Of a stretch of DNA of 64,000 nucleotides, positions 12,466-23,200 are shown one piece after another. Location: NCBI GenBank assembly GCA_015680685.1, contig MNCI01022386.1:443787-507786 (forward strand). The letters run 5' to 3'. The stretch comes from Gnetum montanum (Eukaryota; Streptophyta; Gnetopsida; Gnetales; Gnetaceae). Position 1 is the stretch's first letter, and every line of letters starts with the position of its first letter. The notes under the pieces are model-generated. The model searched no databases. It was not told the origin of the DNA and was given only the letters and a program-made list of their open reading frames with translations. Both the position numbers and the translations under genes were made by a program.

Positions 12466-12719
12466 GTCAAAACCTTCCTAGGTCTCTGAACGAAGTCAAA
12501 AACTTTCCAAGAAGCTTGAATCATGACCAAAACCTACAAGTGGGAACAGGAATGTAAGGATGCATACATGGGAGATAGAAACCTTAACCATGCACATGAA
12601 AACCATAAACATAGGGTGCATGAGACACACCCTGAATCCAAGGCTTATAATTGACTTGCAAAATTCTATTGGATGACTTATTAGTGGATGCATAAAATAC
12701 CAAATTAATTTGTAATTAC
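12466..12719. other. spacer without recognised feature
   Basis: AT-rich sequence between the B LTR and a LINE relic. Nothing recognised. It may include degenerate upstream LINE coding sequence. Confidence 0.4.
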
Positions 12720-13480
12720 AATTGGAAGCAATCCTACCAAACTCTTACTCTGTTAATGATGATGTTTTAATTTCCAATTTAATGAAAGGATTACAAGAAG
12801 TGCTGAATACTCTTGATGAATCTTTTTTAGCATGAAATTTAATACCCAAAAAAGTAAAAATCATGAATTGTGGCATACATAATAAGATATACAATTTTAC
12901 TATAGGACTTAAACATGTGAACATAAATTCCTCTTCAAGATATCTTGACCTAGAATACTCTTGCAATTACAAATGGGATAAGTGCATTACTTAGAGAGTT
13001 GCAAGTGGTATGAAAGTCTTATTTATTTTAAAAAGAAAATATAAGAAAGAACCTATTCTAGCATGGGATATTTGAAAATGATATTTGAAAATAACTTTAT
13101 TACGCTATTGTTCCTTCTATTATTTGTTACGAGTGTGTTGTATGGGATCCTACTCTATTAAATCAATATTGAAAACAAATAGAAGAAATTCAAATGCATT
13201 TTCTAGTCACTGAATTTAAAGAGGAGAGAGACACAATTTGATATTATGCTTCTTAAAGTAGAGATGATGTTGTTAGAAGTTGAAACTATTTGTTAGTTTA
13301 TAGCCTACACATAATCTTTCTCAATCTTCATTGGATAAATACTTCAAAAAAGTGATGGAAAACACGGTAAAGGATGACTTCATCAGGGAGTTCTATGGCT
13401 TAATAAAGAGAATACCAAGAATGCATTCTTTATTATGCTCTTGATCAAGTTTGCATATCGATAAAATAAGTAGTATTTCA
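12720..13480 (+). pseudogene. non-LTR retrotransposon (LINE) RT relic
   Basis: Fragment of a LINE reverse transcriptase, the enzyme for target-primed integration. The plus strand shows the catalytic loop as VNDDVLIS (family usually (Y/F)ADDxxL), followed by SNLMKGLQEVLNTL. Next come SSRYLDLEYSCNYKWDKCIT and a SGMKVLFILKRK stretch typical of the thumb region of plant LINEs, then PILAWDI and, in another frame, LLYGVGVWDASL. Both ends are degraded, the first catalytic residue is changed, and several stops and shifts occur. No poly(A) tail or endonuclease is seen. The family call rests on motif order and is confident; the clade is not assigned. Confidence 0.75.
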
Positions 13481-14680
13481 AAAAATTTGGGAAAATGTAG
13501 AAGGAATAAAGCATTTCTATTTGAATAGTATCTAGGTAGTGTTAGAAATAGTGTGAATGTGTGTATCCAAATTCTCCATGATTATTTATCTTTCATGTGA
13601 ATTAAAGTAGGACATAGTGGCAATCTTTAATTTTATGTCTTCTTTTGATGTACAAGAATCTATAAATGTTGTTTGTTCTAAAGAAAAGGGTCATAGAAGG
13701 TTAGGTTAAGAGCTAAAGTCCAAAAAGGGAAATAAAGAGGCTAAAAGCCTTCATGAGAGGCAAGAGCAAAGATCCTCCACAAAAGTATAAATAGGGGTAA
13801 AACCCTACCATTGCAGATGCCAAACAAATTAAAGTAAATAAATAAGCTCTCACTTTCTTTCAATTTTGAGTGTATTTAAGTTTTTGTGTGCTTGGTTGAA
13901 GCTCTTTTAGCTTCATCCCTCTTTTTGTTTCTTGCATTCTTGCAAGCATGCTTCTCTAATTTTAAGGAGTGAATCCCACATCATGGATTCTTCTCCCATT
14001 TGCTTTATAGCATGAATTCTCAAGGATTCTCACATTTTCACATGTTTCTCTTATGAATGCTTTCATAATTTTAGTTTCACACTGGTTTCTTTTATAGTTT
14101 GCATACATGTTCATTTCATATGTTTAAGCATTTAAGTGTTTAAAGAAGTTTGAAGGTTGTTGCGAGGAATTGGTTACATCTCCTTGACAATTTTCTCCAA
14201 GTGTTTGAATTTACTCCCAATTTTTTCCTTTGTGTTTCTAATCTTAGTTTGGTTCAATTCACATGCTTCATGTATGCTTTCATGTTTAGGATTTATTCCT
14301 CTTTCATGCATTTGAAGTTGTACACTCCCTTTGTTGTTGGAGCAAGAATTAAGCTATCTAGCTTAAATTTTAGGTAGAACTAAAGCTTCCCAAAGTGTTT
14401 CGCATGTTTGGATCAAAATCCCATGAAGTATGATGTGTCTTTAGAAGGGCTTTAGTCAAAGCATGTTTCTCATGACCCAAACTCATGCTGCTTGCATGTT
14501 TCCTTTAAGTCTAATGCCCTAAAATTATAAAGCTCACTTCTACTTGTCTTTCCTCAAAGTTTGAAGCATAATTATGAAGATTTGAACCCTTAAATGTTAA
14601 ATTCAATCTTGTTCAAATTGTTTTCTTACCATACTACACCATGATTGAGCATCTTGAAATTCCTTTGTTTCACTCACTCA
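13481..14680 (+). other. AT-rich region with a promoter-like box, possible LTR
   Basis: A TATAAATAGGGG box at 13784-13795 follows AAGGGTCATAGAAGG and is followed by a T-rich stretch that includes GCTCTCACTTTC. This layout resembles U3/R of an unrelated LTR starting perhaps at TGTTAGAAATAG near 13546. I find no second copy in the window and no terminus, so it is only a suggestion. Confidence 0.3.
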
Positions 14681-14860
14681 TAACCACTTCATGCCCAAGT
14701 CACACTTTAGATCCAACTCACACTCAACTCGCATCCTACTCACACTCATAGCCTCTTCATGCCTAAGTCACGCTTAGATCTAGGTCACACACATAGCCAC
14801 TTCGTGCCCAAGTCACACTAGATCTAGCTCACACTCAACTTGCATCCTACTCACACTTCT
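14681..14860 (+). repeat. degenerate tandem repeat
   Basis: About three degenerate units built on ACTTCATGCCCAAGTCACAC, AGATCTAGCTCACACTCAAC and GCATCCTACTCACAC. The middle unit is shortened. Confidence 0.75.
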
Positions 14861-16004
14861 CTTGGTTTTTCATTTTTATTTGCAATGCAACCCTTTCTCA
14901 ATTGGAATGACCTTGTGATTAACTCACACAAGACATTTGGAACTCATCACAATTCATGACTAGCTCACAACACATTGTTTTAAAGTTTGCTATAGATTGC
15001 AATCTACAATACCCTCAATCAACTTGTGTCTCTTTGTTTTTGACAAACTATGACTTGCGGCCTACTAGCGATCCAATCATAGTCACTACTTCAACCAAGC
15101 AAAATTTGTAGGCTGTGTAATAAGGTCGCAATTACACATTTAGGCTTCTCAAGGTTTGAGACCTTTGATTTGCTACATAGCTAAGCCCTTCACACATTTG
15201 CCATGCCTCTTAAAAAAAGCTTTAATTCAAAGAAAACTATTTATTTGCTGCTATTAGTCATCATTTATGATGCAAAATTTGTAAAGCACAAATTTGATCT
15301 CATCATTTAAGAGTTGAAACAAAAAAATGGCTCAAAATTCATCCTAAAGAATGAATATGTCAATTATGCAATCGGAATAAGATTGAAGATTAACACATTT
15401 AACTACAATACTTTGCATGGAAGCATCTTAGACATAGATTAAATATTATAATTGCAAATTTGGTTTGTAAATGTTACCAAGAATACTTGGAAAATTTCTT
15501 AATAATGTTTTAAAAACTCATAACATGTATATTTCTAGTGTCCAATAAATTCGAAGGGTTTATATATGAAATAAAATTTCACTTTTAATTATTCTAAGTA
15601 TTTACCTCCATTTCATTTATTATAAGTGGTTACATTGAACTCAAGTTTCACATCCTACAACAACGAGCTATTACGACCAAATATATGGTATTCCCTCCTA
15701 AGCAGACCATCGTATTTCTAATTCATAAAAGAATTATGAAAAGGAGAATATCTCGAAGTTTTATTAAAGCTACAGCCAAGAGACACCGGACTCAAATGTT
15801 TTGATTCAAAATATTATGAACAAGCAAGCAAATTGTCATGTGCACAGCTAAGCAGTACATTGCATGACATCGCAAACGACGAAGAGCAGTTTACTGATAT
15901 TTTACGGTGGATATTGAATCTGTGTCGAGTCACCAGTTCAAGAATTCAAGCAGAGGACATCTTAAATGATCAAACCCAAACAGAATAAAAAGAGAATCAG
16001 AAAT
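14861..16004. other. intergenic sequence, no recognised gene
   Basis: AT-rich, with stops in all frames. Nothing recognisable on either strand. Confidence 0.5.
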
Positions 16005-16250
16005 AGTGGACCCGATGGCTCTGAAGATTTATCTGCATAAAACTTCAGAGTCATGTGCTCCGCTGACAATTTAATGGAAACATGACTCTGAAGATGTACT
16101 GCTAAGCTGTGTTTGGTTCGTGCTGTTTGTTTCTTATTATTATTGTTTGGTTTCAGCTATTCCATTAAATTGTTTCCACATAAATCTTCAGATAAATCTG
16201 TGCACATGACTCTGAAAATTTATCTGCATAAAACTTGGAGTACCGCAATA
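16005..16250. repeat. fold-back repeat cluster
   Basis: Repeated copies of ATGACTCTGAAGATTTATCT and CTGCATAAAACTT in direct and inverted order. TTTAATGGAAAC near 16070 is inverted by CCATTAAATTGTTTCC near 16162. The arrangement suggests a decayed fold-back or MITE-like element, but target duplications were not identified. Confidence 0.5.
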
Positions 16251-16329
16251 GCATCCAAGAAACTGTGTTCTTCGAATTAGAACGCAGTTCAATAATTAGC
16301 ATTCTCTGCATTAGTAATAATTAGAAAAA

Positions 16330-17240
16330 CAAGAATGCCGAGAGATACTTTGTTGTAATTACGCTGCTCGGTTTGCATAGAGTTCGTTGCTTTGAATATT
16401 TCGTCTCTGTCATTTGATCTGAGGAAACCGTCACTATAAAGCATCCGTGAAACGATTCTCCTGATTCTTGAGTATTGGCTCTGGGGAGCGCACCCTGGAT
16501 AATTCTTCTTCCTTGGACCCCAAGATGACAGATGCTGAAGCCATGAATCTTGAAAGAATCCTCAAAATCAAAAAGGGACTCCAAACCCAATCTTGCGGTC
16601 CGAAGAAGAAGGATTATCCAGGGTGCATCTCAACCATGTTATTACCTGATCCAAGAATTTTTTTTCTTTTAATTTTTTATTAACATGGTGAGCTACTTCA
16701 ATCTTTACCAGCAGCTTTAGGGCCATTGGCTCTCTGATAAGATCAAGACAATAATAACAATGATTCAAATGCGGAGATTTGTTGCACAGAAGTCTTTCCT
16801 TTAGCATTAATATTTAATCAGTCTGGTTGTTGCTTTTGAATATAAGCACACAAACTCGCTGAGTTCGTCTCACATGGAAACCTGAAAAAGAATTCATACC
16901 GCTTAGCAAACATGTTATGGAAATCTTATGAATTCAATCCGTTTTTACAAAATCTGGTTTCAATGCAATATTTTGTGATTCCCAAAGTTTTTTTTACCCA
17001 ATCTTGAAAAACTGAGACAGGAGGAATTCTGCTTCCAAACAAATTGCGTAGTAAAGGTTTGAACCGTTTGGTCAAATATATGTTCAGAAAATCGCACAAC
17101 ATTATCATTATCATTCATATCAGTGTGTTATCATTATTATTCATATCAAAGCAAAATGAAGGAGACGAAATATTCAAAGCAATCAACTCTATGCAAACAG
17201 AGCAGTGCAATTACAACAAACCTCTCTGAATTACTGTTCT
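16330..17240. repeat. inverted repeat with 80-90 bp arms
   Basis: The minus strand of 16335-16415 and the plus strand of 17155-17235 share GACGAAATATTCAAAGCAA, ACTCTATGCAAAC and AATTACAACAAA at high identity. Between the arms lies a smaller inverted repeat (16490-16516 and 16599-16626). Together they form an inverted duplication of unknown origin downstream of the Clot gene. Confidence 0.7.
16490..16626. repeat. short inverted repeat, hairpin-forming
   Basis: The left arm GCACCCTGGATAATTCTTCT (16490-16509, continuing to 16516) pairs with GAAGGATTATCCAGGGTGC (16608-16626) and upstream bases. The arms are about 27 bp with few mismatches and the loop is about 82 bases. Confidence 0.8.
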
Positions 17241-17553
17241 TATTTTTCCAATCGATAAGTGCATTCATTTTCCTTTCAAGAAAATGCTTTGTGAAATTGA
17301 ACCTTTGCCTAGGAACTGGATCCAATTAAACACGGTCATATGAACAGAAATCTCTCACATTTAAAACACATTTCCTATACCCCTGACACAAACATTTCCA
17401 CAGTAATTTCATAATGTAATAAACTACGAGGGGTTAAAACAGCTTCATTTCATATTATCAGGCAGGCTATTTCAAATTATTCATCTATATATAAGTTGGA
17501 GTAGATCCTCTGATTTTCTTTCAGAAGCAGAAAAAGATTTCAGAGTTAAAAAC
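17241..17553 (-). other. downstream flank / probable 3' UTR of Clot
   Basis: AT-rich sequence just after the Clot stop on the minus strand. It likely holds the 3' untranslated region. No unambiguous poly(A) signal was fixed. Confidence 0.5.
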
Positions 17554-18101
17554 CTAATCTTCGAGAAGCTGATTAATACGGGAGGGGATATGAGCCTCAT
17601 AATCTTCGAGACGGCCTGCAACGGAACCATTTTTCCAGCGAATAAGCGTAGGCAAACCCTTGAGGTTGAAGCGCTCGTCAATTCGCCATGGATGGCTAGG
17701 GTTTCTCCACGTGGGCCTGTCCCCTGCATACGCCCTCAGTAACACCACATCTTTCGCCGTTTTCTCCAGAATTTCATAAATCACCGGCTCCGCCTTGCGG
17801 CAATCTGAAAACCAAAAACAATCAATCCCCGCTCTAACAAAACTGAAACTGCACATAAACCTCGACAGTTAAAACGCTGCAGATGAAAATAAATTTTCGC
17901 AGAAAGCAATATGAAATCTAAACACTTCTGGCGGAAATGAAGGGTCTGAGGAAGTTATGAACCAGGGCACCAGCTTTGGCCTGTTGAGGTTTCATTATCA
18001 GCCAAGAATAAAATCAGTTTAGTGTGATTTGGGTTGGATTGAATGGATTCCAACGCCGCTGAAAATGTGAGAGGCGTAGAGTCCGCCTGCGTGTAGCCCA
18101 T
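17554..18101 (-). CDS. thioredoxin-like protein Clot (TXNDC17/TRP14 family)
   Basis: Two-exon gene: exon 1 is 18101-17963, exon 2 is 17804-17554, 129 codons plus TAG, close to the about 130 residues usual for plant Clot. Family members are small cytosolic thioredoxin-fold oxidoreductases that reduce disulfides with a WCPDC centre. Exon 1 ends in WCP plus one base and exon 2 begins ATTGCCGC, so splicing recreates WCPDC at residues 44-48 (Cys45, Cys48). Further family marks are LILFLADN (29-36), AEPVIY, LLRAYAGDRPTWR, HPWRID, GLPTL(I)RW with its cis-Pro, and GRLED. The ATG gives the expected N-terminus. The frame is clean and splice sites are canonical, so it is likely functional. Base composition is richer in G+C than the surrounding repeats. 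Confidence 0.95.
17805..17962 (-). other. Clot intron, 158 bp, phase 1
   Basis: On the minus strand the donor reads CCTG|GTTCAT and the acceptor TTTGGTTTTCAG|ATTGCC. It splits the codon for the Asp of the WCPDC active site. Confidence 0.93.
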
Positions 18102-18322
18102 GCTGCTGCCTCCCTTCTGCACGCACAGACAGCCAGTTTTGGATGTTTTTCAGCAAACAAATGATCTTACAGCTTTGCTTTCAATAAGCAGGCTTTCAAA
18201 ATACAAAGGAATTTTCAAACTCGTCTATGAGAATCAAGTGTCCTACGGGACGTAAACTAGCATTGTTGCGGTAAGGCATCAAAATGGTCCCGGTAAATTT
18301 GTACCTTCGTTTTTATCCAGAC
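18102..18322 (-). promoter_or_regulatory. Clot 5' UTR and promoter region
   Basis: Sequence upstream of the Clot ATG up to a tandem duplication. The minus strand reads GTCTGTGCGTGCAG about 16 bases before the ATG, which could also be a 5'-UTR splice acceptor. No clear TATA box seen. Confidence 0.45.
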
Positions 18323-18444
18323 GATGAAAGAGAGAGAAAAGTTTGCACAAAGATTGTTACATAAAGGTCTACACAATGAGAATGGAAGAGAGAGAAATGT
18401 TTGCACAAAGATTGTTATATAAAGATATACATAATAGAAATAGA
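18323..18444 (+). repeat. tandem duplication, two units of about 61 bp
   Basis: Both units contain AGAGAGAGAAA, GTTTGCACAAAGATTGTTA and ATAAAG. They sit between the Clot promoter and the M LTR. Confidence 0.85.
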
Positions 18445-18630
18445 ATAAAGAGGCTCATTTCTAGGAAATGTTTTTTTATTATTATTATTTATGACATATT
18501 AGATATGAAAGCTATCATGCAAAGTACAAAAAGAGAGACAAATATGTTTAGTGCAATAATGCTTTGATTGTAATTGATGATATGGTTGACAATTGGTAAC
18601 ATTATTAAAGGATGTTTTCTTTGGCATGCA

Positions 18631-19512
18631 TAGATATAGCAACAAGGTACCCCTATGCCCAACCATACGAATCACAAAGCATTCATGCATGATTCAATCG
18701 AATTCCATGGACTCTCTAGTTTCCGATGCACTAGTCTTCTAGGAAGTGAATTTTGCCCTAAACGTTGTCCTTTGTCTTCCCATTTACACTTGTGAAGTAC
18801 AAAGATATGCTTAAGTGTAATCGAGGCATATGATTTTTATCATTTTATGTGTTTATGATTTGATGCTTAAAGAGAGATGAAGTGATTTAATAACTAATAT
18901 AATGTAACTAACTAACTAGTCTCTAACTAGTCTCTAACTAGTCCTAATATAAGCGTCCACTCCCACTTTTTATACACATCCTAAACCCACATATCCACTG
19001 TTGGGTTACCAAGTGCTATGCTACTGGGTGCACAAAGCAATAATGTTGTTGGGATTACTAAGCAAATACGTGTTATGCTCAAAGTAGTCATATTTATGTA
19101 TTTAATCTATCTAGCTTATCTCGCTTAATTAGCTCAATTACTGGAAAACATTATATAAATAACTAAAAGCATTGAATACATGAATAAATATCTAAACTAT
19201 CCAAAATGCTGCAAGGTTTATCAAAAAACTTGTCTTTATTGCCATACACACTACTGTGCTTAGGTACAACAATGCTCGAATAAAGATCCATACACTCAAT
19301 GACTCCTACTGCAGGCACTCAAGAAAATATTCTAAGTTTTGAATGAAAAAGACTACAAGAGCTTCGCTACACTATGACTAACCGATGCCATAAATGCGAC
19401 TAGTGAGCACGTATTTATAGGCATGAACAAACCTTGCATCAACGAGGCCTAGTCAATGCATGAAACGATGCATTGATGGGGCCTAGTCAACACAGCCATC
19501 TATGACCCATCA
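18631..19512 (-). repeat. 3' LTR of element M
   Basis: At the right edge the minus strand reads TCATGGGGGTA and then TGATGGGTC, the LTR start. The left end is degraded (TAGATATAG for the usual TGATGAGTGG) but continues CAAGGTACCCCTATGCCC as in the family. U3 carries GGGGCCTAGTCAA units instead of the GATATC units of other copies. Confidence 0.82.
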
Positions 19513-19568
19513 TACCCCCATGACTGAATGAAAACTCGTTCTTGAGTTTCTTTACAAAATTGGGAAGG
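19513..19568 (-). other. polypurine tract and 3' tail of M
   Basis: The minus strand ends in AGTCATGGGGGTA next to the LTR. The segment matches the tail of D's own 3' region (20369-20425). D interrupts it at GAAGG (19564-19568). Confidence 0.85.
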
Positions 19569-20368
19569 TGATGAGTGGCAAGGTACCCCTACACTCAACC
19601 ATACGAATACGAGCGTTTCACGCGCGATCCAATCGAACTCCAAGGACTAAGTTCTTACGCACCTTAATGGAACACTCAAGGTTAATCAATCATTGTTTTC
19701 CCAAACTTACTTGTATTGTCACGATTGTATGGTTAAGTAAGCTTGAGGTATATGATTTTTATAACTTTTATCTTTTTAATGTCTTATGCTAATAGGGGAA
19801 GGTAAAGAGAACTAAGTGACTAACTTACATTAACTATTTACTAACTAAGTTCTAATTGTTCCTAACACTAGTATCCGTTCCCACTTGCCACACACATCCT
19901 GAACCAACGCAACGCTTTTAGGATTACCAAATGCTAATCGTTACTGGGTTACCAAGCACTACACACATGCTCAAAGTGGGCATACTGAGTGTACTTAACT
20001 AGGAGAGTCAAGGGTTGAGAGAGAGATTAATTAACTAGAAAAGCATTTAAACATTCAACAATAATTAATTACTATTTAGCTTAATCTGTATGTTGCAAGG
20101 TTTATCATAAAGTTCATCTTTATTGTCGTATGCAAATGTGTGCTCAGGTACAAATTGCTCGAATAAAGATCTGTTCACTCTATGACTCCTACTATGGGCA
20201 CACAGGAATTATTCTAACTCTGGAATAGTAAAACTGCAAGAGTTTAGCTAAGGGTCTAAGTCTAACTCCCTTGAACAAGGGAAGCTACCTCTTATTTATA
20301 GAAGATGAGGCAGGATGCAATATCGCATGGCAGATGCGATATCATGTATGCGATATCGTGGCTCATCA
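19569..20368 (-). repeat. 3' LTR of element D
   Basis: The minus strand starts TGATGAGCCACGATATCGCA after a CATGGGGGTA tract and ends CCACTCATCA, 800 bp. U3 next to the start has repeated GCGATATC-type palindromes (20320-20360). Confidence 0.93.
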
Positions 20369-22300
20369 TACCCCCATGACTGAATGAAAACTCGTCCTCG
20401 AGTTCCTTACAAAATATTGCGAAGGTATGGGATTATTGACTTGAATGACACTAATGGTGAATGAAGTGACACATGAATGGATCATCATTACAATACATGG
20501 CAATATTAGTGTTCATGACCACAAGAGTGAACACTATACACATTTGACATCCAACCTTATTTGGCAGCTGAGAGAGAAGAGAGAGAAAAGAAGAAGATGT
20601 GTTTCTGCCGATGCCAAAATTGCGCCTTCCATTATCCATTCATAACTGTGCCATCAATCTTGTTCCTTGCATGATTGTTCCAGCACCAGTCCATCCTCCT
20701 CCAGCTCTAGTCCATTGTTGTATGATTGCTATCTGCACACACAACACAGTCTCATATTAGCAAGGATAAATAAATCACAGTGCAGTTGATACCTTACCTT
20801 GATGTATGATATATTGGCTAAGTTGTGATATGGCTAATATGGATTCTGGAGATATAGCATTGGTGACTACCCAAGGTGTAGGGGTTAGGAGAAAATTGAA
20901 AAAATTGGACCAGGACCCCCATGACTAAGAGCGATCCTTCGATAGCGAATGGAAAAATATAAGGAGTAAGAAAGATCGAGAAAAAGAAACAATGGCAATG
21001 TCGATAAAATAGATGTTAGAGGTGGGCATGAATAAAATAAATGGTGATTGTAGAAATGTTTAAGGGAAAGACGTTAACTGATGCACCAATTAGGAATGCC
21101 AATGGGTCCTCCCCAAAGCAGGCTCATGCCCTTAATGCCCTGACAATCCCACATTCAAAGAGTTCGTAGGCTCTGAGAATGTCCTTTGGAACAAGAGTTA
21201 AAGTCTTAACCACAAGAATTTACCAAAAAGAAAACAATGCATCAACCAAAATATAGACTACTAATACAACTAGCAAAGAGGTGGAAAATGGAGAAAGAAT
21301 GATGAGGAGAAGAGAATGGAAGGGAGTCCCAAGAACAAGGTGGTGTACAGCCCCTTGTGTATTTATGGTTAATGTGACTTAGGAGATCTCATTCCAAATC
21401 CAGCCTCAAACAATCCACATCCAGTGACTTCGCATTAATACACTTAGCCAATCCATCCACTTGAAGTAATAAGAATGCTTTCGCCAAAGAGTCAACACCA
21501 TTCCGAGGAAACGAGAAAGGGAAAAGTAGGAAGCGAGAGAGGGCCTTATTTAGAGGGAACATGTTTGTTTAGTTCCATAACTAGTGCTTGTAGCCCAGAT
21601 GATTATTTTGTCTAAGGGGTGTGCTTTGAATTTCCACTATTTTATTTATCTATTTATTTTGTGTGAGAATCACACCATGCAAAGACTTATTATTTTTATT
21701 AGCTCAGCTTCCTGATAATGGAGCAACATTGGAATGGTAAGGAAAACTCAAGAAGAAAACATCCAAGCACCCAAGAGAATGGGCAACACAAATGCATGAA
21801 ATCCCCTTGAAGTCACACCCTTTTCAATCCTTGAGTCCTTCCTTAGTTTGAGAAATGCCCAATCACCAATTCGTTGATAGTTTTATGATTTAAAGAAAGG
21901 GACTGTACATTTTCAAGCCAAGAGAGACCATAGAAATTTGTGAATGCATGGATGATATGGACTCATTGCCTGTTATATCAAAAGAACCATACCTTAGTAT
22001 CAACATTATAACTCAAAGGTAAAAACCAAACATTAGCAATCAATAGAATACAGCTCATACCACCATTAGGAGCACTTATTAGGTGACGAACTTAACTAAA
22101 CAAAACAAAACAAAAAACAAACAATCACACAAATAAATGAAAAAGTATCAACGATGTTGCAAAACAAAAACAAGAAAAGTTAAAGAAATTTGTAAAACAA
22201 AAATTTGTAAAAAAAAACTTAAAAAGGTACTAAGGGCCTCAATTGATCAACAGAGGTGGCCATCTCCCCCATGACTGAGTTGGAAGGGGGAGATCCAACT
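20369..22300 (-). other. 3' untranslated region of element D
   Basis: It has the same layout as in A and C. TCATGGGGG tracts lie at 20371-20379, 20926-20934 and 22266-22274. The GGGGAGGA block is at 21094-21144. The acceptor-like TGTGTTGTGTGTGCAG is on the minus strand at 20733-20750. No supported gene. Confidence 0.82.
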
Positions 22301-23200
22301 CAGGGGTCATCCCTTCTCAGGGGTATTATGTGCACTAACTATTCTAGATTCATGGTAAGGTTTGGTTTGTTGCACATTGACAAACAGTGTCTTATCAAAG
22401 CGCTTGTTTGAATTTTTTAGGAATTTCCAACTTCCCACAATTGATGTTTTCAGGTTAAGGTTTGGAAGTTGGCGATGAACCTGCTCAAGTTCATCTATGC
22501 TTTTGATGTAAGCACTAGTTATTCCCTCAATTAGTTCCATGCACATTAGTGAATTGTTCACTTGACCAGCTATCAGCCACTAGGTGTCTCTTTGTCATGT
22601 GGCTGTTGCATACAAGAACTTTTGTAGGTTAAGATCTTGTGCACACCGGTTTCATGCAGGCAATGCTAAATTTTGCTCAACCCTTGATCTTTGCACACAA
22701 TGGCACCCTGTGTCACTATATGCGATGCATGGAACTTTTTTCTTCTCGATCTTTCCAAAAGTGTTCTCCTTAGATATTTCTAGGGAAAGATCACAAATTC
22801 CTAGATGTGCATCTACAATATTTAGCCATGCCCTTCCCATTATTATTGGAAAGTCCCCTTTATCATTATTTAGCTGTATCACTAGGAAATTAGCTGGGTA
22901 CGACCACCCACACATAGTGGTAACGATGTCCTCCACCAGTCCCAAGGGAATAGTGATGGACTAGTTGGCCAGCTCAAGTCAAATATTTCTCTTCCTTAAT
23001 GGAGGTAGGTTCTAGGCTTTGTACATCTCTTGTGATATTAGGTTGATCCCGAAACCTGAGTCCAGAAGAGCTTTACATGGTTCATTCCCAGTGACTTGGA
23101 GATAGATTAGAGGGCTTCTAGGACTAGAGAATTTCTTAGGAAGGTGGCCCACCTTAATCTAGTCAGTAACGACATGTGTTAACATAACCATATGCATTGA
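22301..23200 (-). pseudogene. protease and truncated pol junction of element D
   Basis: Aspartic protease of the Athila type. An intact Asp-Ser-Gly (23054-23062) lies in ALLDSGFGINLIS. Then come PLGLVEDIVTT, GWSYPANFLV and DFPIIMGRAWL, the conserved C-terminal half (22652-22945). The following ORF (22307-22561) reads DELEQVHRQL, then NLNLKTSIVGSW, and joins directly to an integrase C-terminal tail (VNVQQTKPYHES). RT, RNase H and the integrase core are therefore missing by in-frame deletion. Few stops remain, so it is fairly young. The product would process gag in particles but could not copy the element. Confidence 0.88.

Noticed and set aside
14681-14860. Centromeric or other major satellite
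   Set aside because: Only about three degenerate units are present, with no array extension.
16468-16683. 71-codon plus-strand frame as a gene
   Set aside because: It spans both arms of an inverted repeat and has no known motif.
22584-22964. 126-codon plus-strand open frame
   Set aside because: It is antisense to the protease of element D, whose minus-strand reading shows conserved motifs. It is a shadow frame.
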